64,000 bases of DNA, taken from NCBI GenBank assembly GCA_039815825.1, contig JBCBYO010000008.1:1-64000 (forward strand), in the 5' to 3' direction. Source of the DNA: JBCBDX01 sp039815825. Its GTDB lineage: Bacteria > Pseudomonadota > Alphaproteobacteria > Rhizobiales > Rhizobiaceae. A model generated the notes under the pieces. The model was not told the origin of the DNA. It made no database searches and worked only from the letters and a program-made list of their open reading frames with translations. Of this stretch, positions 42,068-50,892 are shown one piece after another; within the stretch, counting starts at the first letter, position 1, and every line of letters starts with the position of its first letter. Position numbers and translations under genes: made by a program.

Positions 42068-44187
42068 CAGCGGCGTGTAGCGCATGTGCAGCTGCACCAG
42101 CAGCTCTGGAACTGGCGGACTCGACAGCCAGCGTGCAGCTCTCTGTGCCGTCCATCCGTTGTGCCGCATGCATTGGCACAATTGAGGACCATTTCCGCCA
42201 AATGGCGGGCGTTCGCGAAGCCCGTGTGAACGCCACGCAAAAACGGGTCTACATCAAGTCTGATTTACCGGACGAAATGCTGGTCTCCGCACTCAGTGAT
42301 ATTGGCTACCAGGCTTTTCCACTCGATCAGGCCGCGCTTTCCGGTGAAAAGGATCCCGTCGGCAAAGACCTGATTTTGCGCATGGGCGTTTCCGGCTTTG
42401 CCATGATGAATGTCATGCTGCTGTCGGTCGCGGTTTGGTCCGGCGCGACTGATGCAACCAGGGACATGTTCCACCTCATCTCGGCAGCCATCGCTTTGCC
42501 GACCGTGATATTTTCAGGACGGCCCTTCTTCGTTCACGCCATGCAAGCTTTGCGTGTCGGTCGCATGAACATGGACGTCCCGATCTCGCTGTCGATCATT
42601 TTGGCCGTCGGGATGTCGCTTTATGAATCGCTCAACAGCGGTCCCCACGCTTATTTCGATGCCGCTCTGGCCCTCACCTTCTTCCTTCTGATCGGCCGCT
42701 ATCTGGAACACCGGACGAAGTCCGCGGCCCATTCTGCTGCGGCAGAACTAGCTGCTCTAGAAGTCCATCGCGCAGACCGAAAAGTCGGCAGACGCTATGA
42801 GAATGTACCCGTCAGCGACTTGAGTGTTGGTGACACAGTGCTGGTGGGCTCTGGCGTGCGGGTGCCTGCCGATGGCGCCCTGCTCTCTGGCGAAGCGCTG
42901 ACTGACCGCTCTTTCCTGACCGGCGAGAGCGATCCGGTGAGCCATAGTCGGGACGATACGCTATGTGCCGGCGAGATTAATTTGGGCGCGCCATTTGAGC
43001 TAAAAATCGAAGCGGTCGGTGCCAACACCAGACTGCGCCGGATCGCCGAACTAGTCGAGATGGCCGAAAATACGCGTAACAGCTACACCTCGCTCGCCGA
43101 CAAAGCAGCGCGCTATTATGCGCCAGTCGTGCACATTCTCGCGGCTGCTTCCTTTACCGGATGGATGGTGGCGACCGGCGACTTGCGGATCTCCATTAAC
43201 GTCGCAATTGCGGTGTTGATCATCACGTGCCCCTGTGCGCTGGGACTGGCGGTGCCAGCCGTCTCAACAGCCGCGATCAGTCGCCTCTACCATATGGGTT
43301 TTTTGGTGAAGTCGGGTACGGCTCTGGAACGTCTTGCAGAAGTGTCATCGGTCATTCTCGACAAAACAGGCACACTGACGGCCCCGGGTTTTTCGTTTGA
43401 GGCAGATGCGCTGAACGCCGAGCATAGCGCCATCGCAAAAGCGCTGGCCCAGCAATCATCGCACCCTGTTTCAGTCGCTCTCGTCCAGCACCTTTCCGAC
43501 GTTGAGCCCGCAACGATCACGGATGTACTTGAGGTGCCAGGCGCCGGGATTGAAGGAACGTGGGAAGGTCAACCTGTTAAACTCGGGCGTGGGTCTTGGC
43601 TTGGCAGCCCCGGAAGTGAACTGACCCTGAAAGTCGGTGAGAATGCGATTGCCCTGCCCTTTGCCGAGAAACTTTTACCCGGCACGCAAGACATGGTGCG
43701 CGGCTTGGCAAACAGAGGCCTGGAACCTGAAATCTTGTCGGGTGACAATGCGAGAAAAACGGCAAGACTGGCCCAAAAACTCGGCATCACGCATTGGCAC
43801 AGCAATGCTTCACCAGAAGAAAAGGCGCGCTTGGTTCAGGAATTGGCGGCACTACGCGGCACGTGCATGGTGGGCGACGGCATTAACGATACCGCCGCAC
43901 TCGCCTACGCCGATGTATCCATCGCACCGGGCAAAGCATTGGATGCGACCCGCAACGCGGCCGACATCGTCATGATTGGCGATGCCCTAAAAGACGTGCC
44001 CACACTTGTGAGCGTGGCGCGCAAGAGCGTGCGACTATCTAAAGAGAATTTTGGCATCGCGATCGTTTACAATCTGATCGCGGTGCCCATTGCAATGGCA
44101 GGTTTTGCAACCCCCTTGTTGGCAGCGCTTGCTATGTCCACCTCATCGATTACTGTTCTGCTCAATGCGATGCGCGTGAGGACATGA
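42064..44187 (+). CDS. ccoI: Copper-transporting P-type ATPase of cbb3 assembly
   Basis: 707 residues, also FixI. GTG start within the ccoH stop (GTGA). A HMA domain with C33-x2-C36 (RCAACIGTIEDHF) follows a cysteine-bearing N-terminus. The P-type core has the CPC motif in TCPCALGLAVP, the phosphorylated Asp in DKTGTLT and the GDGINDTAAL hinge. It moves Cu(I) across the inner membrane for oxidase maturation. Confidence 0.97.
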   Translation: MTAACSACAAAPAALELADSTASVQLSVPSIRCAACIGTIEDHFRQMAGVREARVNATQKRVYIKSDLPDEMLVSALSDIGYQAFPLDQAALSGEKDPVGKDLILRMGVSGFAMMNVMLLSVAVWSGATDATRDMFHLISAAIALPTVIFSGRPFFVHAMQALRVGRMNMDVPISLSIILAVGMSLYESLNSGPHAYFDAALALTFFLLIGRYLEHRTKSAAHSAAAELAALEVHRADRKVGRRYENVPVSDLSVGDTVLVGSGVRVPADGALLSGEALTDRSFLTGESDPVSHSRDDTLCAGEINLGAPFELKIEAVGANTRLRRIAELVEMAENTRNSYTSLADKAARYYAPVVHILAAASFTGWMVATGDLRISINVAIAVLIITCPCALGLAVPAVSTAAISRLYHMGFLVKSGTALERLAEVSSVILDKTGTLTAPGFSFEADALNAEHSAIAKALAQQSSHPVSVALVQHLSDVEPATITDVLEVPGAGIEGTWEGQPVKLGRGSWLGSPGSELTLKVGENAIALPFAEKLLPGTQDMVRGLANRGLEPEILSGDNARKTARLAQKLGITHWHSNASPEEKARLVQELAALRGTCMVGDGINDTAALAYADVSIAPGKALDATRNAADIVMIGDALKDVPTLVSVARKSVRLSKENFGIAIVYNLIAVPIAMAGFATPLLAALAMSTSSITVLLNAMRVRT

Positions 44188-44188
44188 C

Positions 44189-44347
44189 ATGAATGTTCTG
44201 GTTATTCTGATCCCTGTCTCGCTTACCCTTGGCTTCTTGGGTTTATTGGGTTTTTTATGGACTATCCGGGCTCAGCAGTATGATGATCCGGTCGGGCAAG
44301 CATCGCGCATATTACTTGATAACGAGCCCGACGACGAAAAGATCTAA
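44189..44347 (+). CDS. ccoS: Cytochrome cbb3 assembly protein CcoS
   Basis: 52 residues. One helix with the FixS signature SLTLGFLGLLGFLW, then a short cytosolic tail starting RAQQYDDPVGQA. CcoS is needed to insert cofactors into the oxidase. It begins 1 bp after the ccoI stop. The four assembly genes form a complete ccoGHIS unit. Confidence 0.93.
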   Translation: MNVLVILIPVSLTLGFLGLLGFLWTIRAQQYDDPVGQASRILLDNEPDDEKI

Positions 44348-44368
44348 TTCAAGAACTACCCCCGGCGC

Positions 44369-46105
44369 TTATTCCATTGAAGGGTCAAAGGTGAAGTGAC
44401 GTCCGCGGCCGTTTTCCTTACTCTTGTAAAGCGCTTTGTCGGCTTTGTTCAAAAGCGTGTCCACATCATCACCATGATCCGGCGCAAAGGCGGTACCAAT
44501 GCTCGTGCCGATCTCGATGGTATGCGACAAAATCTCAAACGGTGTTGTAACCGCCTTGATGATGTGTCCTGCAAGAGCTTCAGCATCTGAAATGTTTTCA
44601 ATATGCAGTTGCAGAATGACAAATTCGTCACCGCCCAAGCGCGCCACGGTATCTGCATGACGGATCGCCTTTTTCATCCGGTCAGCAACCGCCTTCAGCA
44701 GTTCGTCACCAACCTTGTGCCCAAAAGTGTCATTGACGGGCTTGAACTTGTCGAGGTCTACATAGTGAACTGCCAGCTTCTGGCCGCGACCAACCGATGA
44801 GATAGCCTTTCTCAAACGGTCGAGGAACAGGAAGCGGTTTGGCAGACCGGTCAGCGCGTCATGGTGCGCCATATGCGCAATCGCCTCTTGGGTTTCCCGC
44901 CGCTCGGTGACATCAAGATAAGTGGTGATAAAACCTGATCCCGGGAGTGGCTCGCCGCGCACCTCAAGAGCATTGCCATTGGGGCGCTTGCGCTCATATT
45001 GGTGAGATTGCCTTTGCTCCGCCAGTGCCATTTTTTTAGCGACGATCTCTTCGATTTCACCAGCGCCATATTCACCGCGCTGGGCATTAAAGCGGAACAA
45101 CTCCTCCATTGTGGGCATCCGACCGTCAAACATTTCTTCCGGATAGTCTAGAAGACGCTTCAACTCGTCGTTGCACAAAACCATATTTAAGTGCCGGTCA
45201 AAAAGCGAAATACCGCCCGGAAAATTGTTCAACAACGCTTCGAGTTGGCGCACTCGTTGACGTTGCTCAGTCGCATCCAGATAGGTGGTAACAAACCCAC
45301 CACACTTCAACGGATGACCACGCACCTCCAAAACTGTCCCATCGGGTCGTTCGCGCTCATAGTGATGAGGCTCGCGGAGGTCGGCAAGAGCCATTTTGTC
45401 AGCAACGATTTTCTCCTGGTCACCATCACCATATTCACCGCGGCCTGCATTAAAGCGGAACAAGTCTTCCATGCTCGGCATGCCATCAGCAAAAAGCTCT
45501 TCGGGATAGTCAAGAAGTCGTTTGAGCTCATCATTACACAAAGTCATGTTGAGATGGCGGTCAAACAGTGCGATCCCGCCGGGAAAGTTGACGAGTAATG
45601 CTTCCAGCTGCCGCACTCTGCGACGCTGATCAGTCACATCGAGATAAGTGGTTACAAAGCCACCCCCATCAAGCGGCTGGCCACGAACCTCAAGAACCGT
45701 GCCATTGGGTCGCTCGCGGTCGTAACGATGCGCCAGCCGTTTTTTGGCAAGTGCCATTTTATCGGCAACGACCTTTTCAATGTCCACGGCGCCATACTCG
45801 CCGCGTCCTGCATTGAAGCGAAACAAGTCTTCCATGCTAGGCATGCCATTGGCAAAAAGAGTTTCAGGATAGCCGAGCAACCGTTTCAGACCGTCGTTGC
45901 AAAAAACCAATCGCAACTGATCATCAAATAAAGCAATCCCCCCTGGAAAATGTTCGCGCAGCGCATTGAGCCAACCAACTTGTTCAAGGATCTGTTCCGT
46001 CGCGTGCGCATTCATACGATCGAGTTTTGAAAGTGGTGATTGAGCGGCGGACGCAGTTACTGCGCCCTCGCTTGGCAGCGCCAAGCTGGCAGAATTATTG
46101 GCCAT
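44369..46105 (-). CDS. Diguanylate cyclase with three tandem PAS repeats
   Basis: 578 residues. Three closely similar PAS domains of the PAS_7 kind start with F-P-G-G-I at residues 53, 174 and 295, an exact 121-residue period; each contains CND-LKRLL-YPE and FRFNA-RGEYG. A GGDEF domain follows, with the active-site motif GGDEF at 491-495 and the allosteric I-site RxxD (RHAD, 482-485). It would make cyclic di-GMP in response to a cytosolic signal; no membrane helix is seen. The gene runs convergently with ccoS. AGGAAAC precedes the ATG. Confidence 0.93.
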   Translation of the reverse strand: MANNSASLALPSEGAVTASAAQSPLSKLDRMNAHATEQILEQVGWLNALREHFPGGIALFDDQLRLVFCNDGLKRLLGYPETLFANGMPSMEDLFRFNAGRGEYGAVDIEKVVADKMALAKKRLAHRYDRERPNGTVLEVRGQPLDGGGFVTTYLDVTDQRRRVRQLEALLVNFPGGIALFDRHLNMTLCNDELKRLLDYPEELFADGMPSMEDLFRFNAGRGEYGDGDQEKIVADKMALADLREPHHYERERPDGTVLEVRGHPLKCGGFVTTYLDATEQRQRVRQLEALLNNFPGGISLFDRHLNMVLCNDELKRLLDYPEEMFDGRMPTMEELFRFNAQRGEYGAGEIEEIVAKKMALAEQRQSHQYERKRPNGNALEVRGEPLPGSGFITTYLDVTERRETQEAIAHMAHHDALTGLPNRFLFLDRLRKAISSVGRGQKLAVHYVDLDKFKPVNDTFGHKVGDELLKAVADRMKKAIRHADTVARLGGDEFVILQLHIENISDAEALAGHIIKAVTTPFEILSHTIEIGTSIGTAFAPDHGDDVDTLLNKADKALYKSKENGRGRHFTFDPSME

Positions 46106-46937
46106 CTAAGTTTCCTGATTTTGCCTCGGCGAACAATCGGGAACACTTCTGGCCGGTCACGCAACAAGAGACTGGCCCCATTCAAAAAGGGCTAAGCAGG
46201 CTCCGACTTTGCAAACGGCTTAAAAATTGACAACCTGTCCGACCTTACAGCCTCATGCTGCGCAGACAGGCGATCCCGCGTTACCTAAGGTTAGAGCTAA
46301 CGGCTTAAACAAGCGTAAACCCTGCAACATTTAGGCAAAATTGAATATCGGGCCCGGAATAATAGCACCTTGGCACAGGTAAGAACCCTCTTTTCAATGC
46401 GAGCGCTGTCGGAGTTTAATACGTCATGCGCAGCTAGGATCGCCTGCGCTACTTCACCAATGCTTGTCTGTGAGTTTTGGGACTTGTCACGTAGCCGTTT
46501 GTAGGCCTCTTGTTCACCTATGCCGCGGCTCTTACGTTTTCCGGGTTTCTGTCTCATCTCCAATCCTTGGTGGTTACGTTGCGCCAGAAACCCCCTCCTA
46601 TCAAATCGACCTAAACTGCCCCGTTGGCGCTAACGTCACATACGCCCGGAACCACATGCAGAGGCTGAGGAGTTGCATCCGATGCCATATGTTCGCACGC
46701 GGCGGTAAGATCAGCCGTTCTTCGGCAGCTTAAATCAATCTTGGGTAACTCCATGACATGCGCAGCGGGTTATGCTGAACGGGAGAGCGTAAGCTGTAAT
46801 AAGAGCAAGACCGTTGGGTATAGGATTAGCCAACCGAGGCATCACATAACCGTTTCAGAAACGAGTGTTGCAGAACGCATAGATTGCCTTGATAACGGCA
46901 ACCTAGGCTGTCTGCTGAAAGCTGCTTGGAGAGATGG
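46106..46937. other. Gene-poor stretch between the cyclase and the peptide-modification genes
   Basis: Apart from the ANTAR-like fragment, nothing coding is convincing here. No tRNA, terminator or clear operator is seen. The 46.6-46.9 kb part directly precedes the PqqD-like gene and should contain its promoter. Confidence 0.5.
46297..46563 (-). pseudogene. ANTAR-like fragment
   Basis: The first part of this 88-codon frame (RKSRGIGEQEAYKRLRDKS, then TSIGEVAQAILAAHDVL) resembles the C-terminal half of an ANTAR RNA-binding domain, but the preceding helix and any sensor domain are absent. The frame then continues into sequence without family character. I read it as the remnant of a longer ANTAR regulator. 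A short functional protein remains possible. Confidence 0.35.
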
Positions 46938-47219
46938 ATGGATTTGACCAAACTAAGCTTACGGTTCAACCCAACAGCATCGTATCGCAGCTTGGGTGAC
47001 GCCGGCATAATCCTTATGGCAGATAGCGGTCAGCTATACTCCACAAATGCCAGCGGTGCGGTTTTTTTGGATGAGCTCCAGAAGGGACGCTCTACCGAAC
47101 AAGCAGTTGTTTCAGTGCTGGATCAATTTGACGTCGAACAAGCGCGGCTTGAAGAAGATTTGACGGAGCTGGTCGAATATCTGCTCAAAGAGAACGTTCT
47201 TGCAGAGGTCACGGTTTGA
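46938..47219 (+). CDS. PqqD-like peptide-recognition protein
   Basis: 93 residues, the length of PqqD and lasso-peptide B1 proteins, whose winged-helix fold (RRE) binds leader peptides. It shows the PqqD pattern: N-terminal strand region SLRFNPTASYRSLGDAGIILMADSGQLYSTNASGA is split here by a conserved turn, then the helix EQAVVSVLDQFDVE and a C-terminal EYLLKENVL. ATG 46938 has GGAGAG upstream. It overlaps the B2-like gene by 4 bp, an arrangement usual for lasso-peptide B1-B2 pairs. The leader peptide it recognises is not adjacent; see the gene at 51202. Confidence 0.85.
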   Translation: MDLTKLSLRFNPTASYRSLGDAGIILMADSGQLYSTNASGAVFLDELQKGRSTEQAVVSVLDQFDVEQARLEEDLTELVEYLLKENVLAEVTV

Positions 47220-47632
47220 ATCTCACGAGCAATCGAAACGGTTTAACCCTTTTGCAGAAGTTTACCATTTGGACTGCCGCACGTTATTTGCCTATTTGGG
47301 TGATCGGGCGTGATTTCGAACGTGTTTTGAGTTTTTTTGCGGTGCCGCCAAACAATGTCTTTAAGGGATCGGACCCCAAAATCCTCTGTGACTATGTTGT
47401 TTCGTCCACAAAGAAGCCTTGGTTCATGCGCGATCGAAGATGTCTTCGGCAAGGATTGCTCGCCATGAGGTTCTTGCGGAAGGCAGGATGCAGCCCTGTT
47501 CTCCGGTTTGGAATTGATACCGGTTCGTTATCAGCTGAGCGACTTTCGGCCCACTGTTGGGTAGAAATGGATGGGGACCCGATCATGAACACACAGATGG
47601 ACGACATGATCGTCATCTATGAAGCTCAATAA
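47216..47632 (+). CDS. Transglutaminase-like B2 leader peptidase
   Basis: 138 residues of the transglutaminase-core type used by lasso-peptide B2 (McjB C-terminal) proteases. The catalytic pair is C76 (RRCLRQGLLAMRFL) and H113 (SAHCWVEMDG), 37 residues apart as in the family, with Asp119 or Asp121 as the likely third residue. These enzymes cut the leader from a ribosomal peptide bound by the B1 partner. TTG start at 47216 overlaps the PqqD-like stop and has AGAGG upstream. No macrocyclase gene is nearby. Confidence 0.85.
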   Translation: MNLTSNRNGLTLLQKFTIWTAARYLPIWVIGRDFERVLSFFAVPPNNVFKGSDPKILCDYVVSSTKKPWFMRDRRCLRQGLLAMRFLRKAGCSPVLRFGIDTGSLSAERLSAHCWVEMDGDPIMNTQMDDMIVIYEAQ

Positions 47633-48638
47633 GTGCTCCATGTCGACGACGCCAAGCCTCTTCGATATTGAGACCGCGACACTCAGTGTCAGCGGATTTT
47701 CAAAAGAACCCACTGTTATAGAGCGGCTACTCGGTCCCCGGCGGGTGACTGTCGAAAGATCCGACCAGCCAGTAGTGGAGATCAGGTTTTGTGAGCCAAA
47801 AGAGATCGCAGGTTCAAGAACTGCTCAGTTCGAGATCCCTATCATCGATGGCCCTAACCTACTGGTTTTTGATAGAACGCCGGATAGGCTTGTTGTCGGC
47901 ATTGATGAAAGCCTGGTATTGGAACTCCACCAAAACGGGTTATCTAAATTGTTCGTAGAACCGGACCGGCTTGCGTTTGACGACGATGTTTCCGACCTCA
48001 TTATTTTTGGTTTAGACAACGCTCTCGCCATGACCAGGCAAAGCCTATTTCATGCAGCGTGTTTGGTTTCGCCGGACCAACAATCAAGCATTTTGTTGCA
48101 CGCCCCAAGTGGAACTGGAAAAACAACCACTGCATTTGCTCTTGTATCGATAGGTTACAAAATCGCCGGTGATGACGCCACGGCTGTTCGATATGAAGCC
48201 AAATCTGAGAGGATGCTCGCCTGGGGAATCCCAAGGGCTCCGAAAGTCCACCAATACACGGTCAACACGCTGCCTTTCTTAGCTCCGTTTTTTGATCCGA
48301 CAGCAGCTGATCGAAACGGAGAGCAGTTTTTGGATCGACAAGCATTGGTGAAGGCAGACATATTTCATGAAGCGCGCAGCCTGCCTGTCAGCGCTGTCAT
48401 TTCACTATCGCGAAACGGTAACAGTGCTGCGAGCATCGAACGCGTGGAACCGCTCGACGCCTTACAAGACTTGCTCGATGACAATATCTCTGCGTTCGGC
48501 GGCAAGCTAATGCCAAACGACGATCTTAAGCTCACAAATTACAGCGCCTTGGCCAAATGTGCATCGGGATATCGCGCTAACTTAAGTGAAGCGCCAGAGC
48601 CGATGGCTAATATGATAGCTGAAACACTAGGCGCCTGA
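47619..48638 (+). CDS. HPr-kinase-like kinase
   Basis: 339 residues. The middle contains the HprK-type P-loop LLHAPSGTGKTTTAF (Walker A at 162-169) and the later GDDATAVR acidic motif; the N-terminal part is unlike classic HprK. Lasso-peptide clusters with such kinases phosphorylate a serine of the peptide. No HPr gene is present here, so HPr is not the obvious substrate. The ATG at 47619 overlaps the B2 stop; ATG 47640 is the alternative. It belongs to the B1-B2 operon. Confidence 0.85.
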   Translation: MKLNKCSMSTTPSLFDIETATLSVSGFSKEPTVIERLLGPRRVTVERSDQPVVEIRFCEPKEIAGSRTAQFEIPIIDGPNLLVFDRTPDRLVVGIDESLVLELHQNGLSKLFVEPDRLAFDDDVSDLIIFGLDNALAMTRQSLFHAACLVSPDQQSSILLHAPSGTGKTTTAFALVSIGYKIAGDDATAVRYEAKSERMLAWGIPRAPKVHQYTVNTLPFLAPFFDPTAADRNGEQFLDRQALVKADIFHEARSLPVSAVISLSRNGNSAASIERVEPLDALQDLLDDNISAFGGKLMPNDDLKLTNYSALAKCASGYRANLSEAPEPMANMIAETLGA

Positions 48639-48648
48639 GAGCTTGCCC

Positions 48649-48882
48649 TCAGCACCCCGCGCTCTTTTGTAACAACGCTTGGATGCCTGCGATTGAGGTG
48701 ATATCAATAATCTCATCAGTGTTGAGTGATCGACCCAACTCGGCCTCAATTGCCATAACGATGTTGATGTGTGCGACGCTGTCCCAAAGCGGAAGAGTTT
48801 CGGCATCATCTTCGCTGGTGATTTCGCTCGCCGAATATCCCGTTGCTTCGCTGACGAGCGCTATTGCGCGGTCACTATTCAT
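48649..48882 (-). CDS. Acyl carrier protein
   Basis: 77 residues, acidic and helical. The phosphopantetheine Ser is in LWDSVAHINIVMAIE (Ser35, D-S motif), with the standard second helix after it. It is not the fatty-acid-synthase ACP, whose motif is DSLDTVE. The start overlaps the GNAT stop. It probably carries an acyl or aminoacyl group loaded by the AMP-ligase in the same operon. Confidence 0.9.
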   Translation of the reverse strand: MNSDRAIALVSEATGYSASEITSEDDAETLPLWDSVAHINIVMAIEAELGRSLNTDEIIDITSIAGIQALLQKSAGC

Positions 48883-49462
48883 CACCCGTCCATTCAGCGA
48901 TTTTTCTCTTCAACTGGTCATCGCGCAGCGAAAACATAAAATAGTCTGCAGGCCGTTCATTTATCTCGTCATAAGCCGCACTGTACTTGACGCCTACATT
49001 CTCGAAACCAAGCTTCTTGTAGTTCAAAATTGATGCAAAGTTACGGCTGTGGACGTCACAGGCAAACTGCGTGACGCCAACCGTTGCCTGATAAAGCGGA
49101 ATGAGCGATTTCCGTACTTCTATGACAGCATTTTCTCCCCACCAATCGCGGTCGTAGATGGCAACAAACATGGTGGCGGTATTGTGCTTGATAACTCTGA
49201 TTGTATGAAGCCCTATCGACTTACCGCTCTCACGCACAACAATCGCGTGATTGAGCCTTTTGGGAATCTTCTTCCGCTTGGAAGCAATAACGGATTTGAG
49301 AAAGCTCCTGGGCTTGCGCCGGTGCGACAACAATGCGCGTAGCTCATCATCAGCATCAATGATCGCCTCTTGCTTCATTGTGCCCCAGCGGCCCAGAGGC
49401 ACCAATTCGAATCGTTCGGTCAATATCGGTTTCGTTAGATCTGGGCTTTGAGGAACAGTCAT
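48875..49462 (-). CDS. GNAT-family acyltransferase
   Basis: 195 residues with the GNAT core: NHAIVVRESGKSIGLHTIRVIK, MFVAIYDRDWWGENAVIEVRKSLIPLY, then FACDVHSRNFASILNYKKLGFENVG, the acetyl-CoA-binding end. The N-terminal RFELVPLGRWG segment is common in acyl-transferring GNATs. It overlaps both the AMP-ligase stop and the ACP start, so it may use an acyl group carried on that ACP. RiPP-acylating GNATs are known; the acceptor here is unproven. Confidence 0.85.
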   Translation of the reverse strand: MTVPQSPDLTKPILTERFELVPLGRWGTMKQEAIIDADDELRALLSHRRKPRSFLKSVIASKRKKIPKRLNHAIVVRESGKSIGLHTIRVIKHNTATMFVAIYDRDWWGENAVIEVRKSLIPLYQATVGVTQFACDVHSRNFASILNYKKLGFENVGVKYSAAYDEINERPADYFMFSLRDDQLKRKIAEWTGDE

Positions 49463-50892
49463 AGAGTTGTTGAACCTTGGAGCAGTGCCATGACGTCACG
49501 GCGAACAATTTTTCCCCGAGCGTTCTTGGGGATAGCGTCGGTAAAAATATACTGAGTAGGCACGGCCTCGGCTCGCACTTGTGTCCTGCACCAGCTTCTC
49601 AACTCAGATTTCGACACTGCCTGGCCTTCGTTAAATACCACCGCGACGGCCACGGCTTCACCTAGAACCTCATCTGGAACACCAAACGCGCACGCTTCCG
49701 ACACGGCATCGTGCCTTTCCAGCATCATATCGACTTCTTCAGCAAGAATTTTAATCCCACCGCGATTGATCTCGGTCTTGCTTCGCCCAACGAGAGTAAG
49801 TTCACCGCCTGCCGTCAACTCACCGATGTCGCCAGTACGAAACCATTCGCCATGCATTGCTTCTGCGGTTTTTTCTGGTGCATTCAGATACCCCAACATT
49901 TGGCTAGGTGAGCTAACTAAAACCTCTCCGCGACCAGACGCGGCAATTTCGCCATTCTCGAGCCTGATGGCATATACTCCGCCCCATATTCGGCCAACAA
50001 AACCGTCTCTTTGCCCAGCTTCGGCGAGACTGCCTCCGCCAATCCAATTGGCAGTCTCCGTCATTCCATACATGTTGAAAACCGACGAGCAGCCGGTCCA
50101 ATCCTGAACCGCTTTCCAGTTTGGAATGGATAGAGGGGCCGACCCCACATGCACCCTTTGGAGTGTTCGTTTTTTGGGTCGCTGCATTCGCAGTACGAGT
50201 TTCCAGAAAGTCGGTACGGAACTCATAAACGTGATTTCGTGATTGTCGATCAAAGACCCCATTTGAGCGATTTCTGCCAGGGACGGGCTCGGAAGAAGGT
50301 GAAGCGCATTTCCTGCAGCGAGCGGTGTCAGGCAGTTGCCAATCAAACCGTGCCCAAAAAACAGTGGTAAAATGCACAGGGTGTTTTTCGACACACCCCT
50401 GTCGATAAAGCAATTGTTGAGCGCCAGGCGGGCATTGAGACTTCGGATGCTGTGGACAATACCTTTCGGCGTTCCCGTTGTACCCGAAGTCATGAGGACA
50501 AGCGCAGGTTGATCGACGTCCAGTGGTTTGGGTTTTGATGGCACAGCACCATCGTGGTTATCGTTGTCCGCCATAAAAGGAACTATGCTGGCGTCATGAT
50601 CACCATACCAATCGCTCGCACCAGTGTGTTCAACGACAGTCTGTTGTTCAATCGGCTGCAGGCCAGGGTTAACCAGAACAACGCAGTTTCCCAGTGTCCA
50701 GTGAGCGAACAATAAGGATAGCGCTTTGATCGGATCAGCTTCACTGACGACGACGCGACAATTCCACTTGGTTGATTTCCCAATGCTTTCTGTCACCAGT
50801 TTGCGAAACGCCAAAATGCTGTAGCTGGTGTCTTGGCGATGATCGTAGATACTGGCCGTTGCTGGAAAACAATCGAGCATTGGTATGTGCAT
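49459..50892 (-). CDS. AMP-dependent ligase of the acyl-activating family
   Basis: 477 residues, class I adenylate-forming enzyme. Core motifs are LMTSGTTGTPKGIVHS (A3), VFNMYGMTETANWIG (A5), GEWFRTGDIGEL (A7), GRSKTEINRGGIKI (A8) and KNARGKIVRRDV with the C-terminal Lys (A10). It activates a carboxylic acid with ATP, probably to load the ACP encoded two genes on. It heads the ligase-GNAT-ACP operon and diverges from the small peptide gene across 309 bp. Confidence 0.92.
   Translation of the reverse strand: MHIPMLDCFPATASIYDHRQDTSYSILAFRKLVTESIGKSTKWNCRVVVSEADPIKALSLLFAHWTLGNCVVLVNPGLQPIEQQTVVEHTGASDWYGDHDASIVPFMADNDNHDGAVPSKPKPLDVDQPALVLMTSGTTGTPKGIVHSIRSLNARLALNNCFIDRGVSKNTLCILPLFFGHGLIGNCLTPLAAGNALHLLPSPSLAEIAQMGSLIDNHEITFMSSVPTFWKLVLRMQRPKKRTLQRVHVGSAPLSIPNWKAVQDWTGCSSVFNMYGMTETANWIGGGSLAEAGQRDGFVGRIWGGVYAIRLENGEIAASGRGEVLVSSPSQMLGYLNAPEKTAEAMHGEWFRTGDIGELTAGGELTLVGRSKTEINRGGIKILAEEVDMMLERHDAVSEACAFGVPDEVLGEAVAVAVVFNEGQAVSKSELRSWCRTQVRAEAVPTQYIFTDAIPKNARGKIVRRDVMALLQGSTTL

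Noticed and set aside
46938..48638. A complete lasso-peptide cluster
   Set aside because: The B1, B2 and kinase genes fit, but no asparagine-synthetase-like cyclase is in the window and the only small peptide lacks an acidic residue for ring closure.
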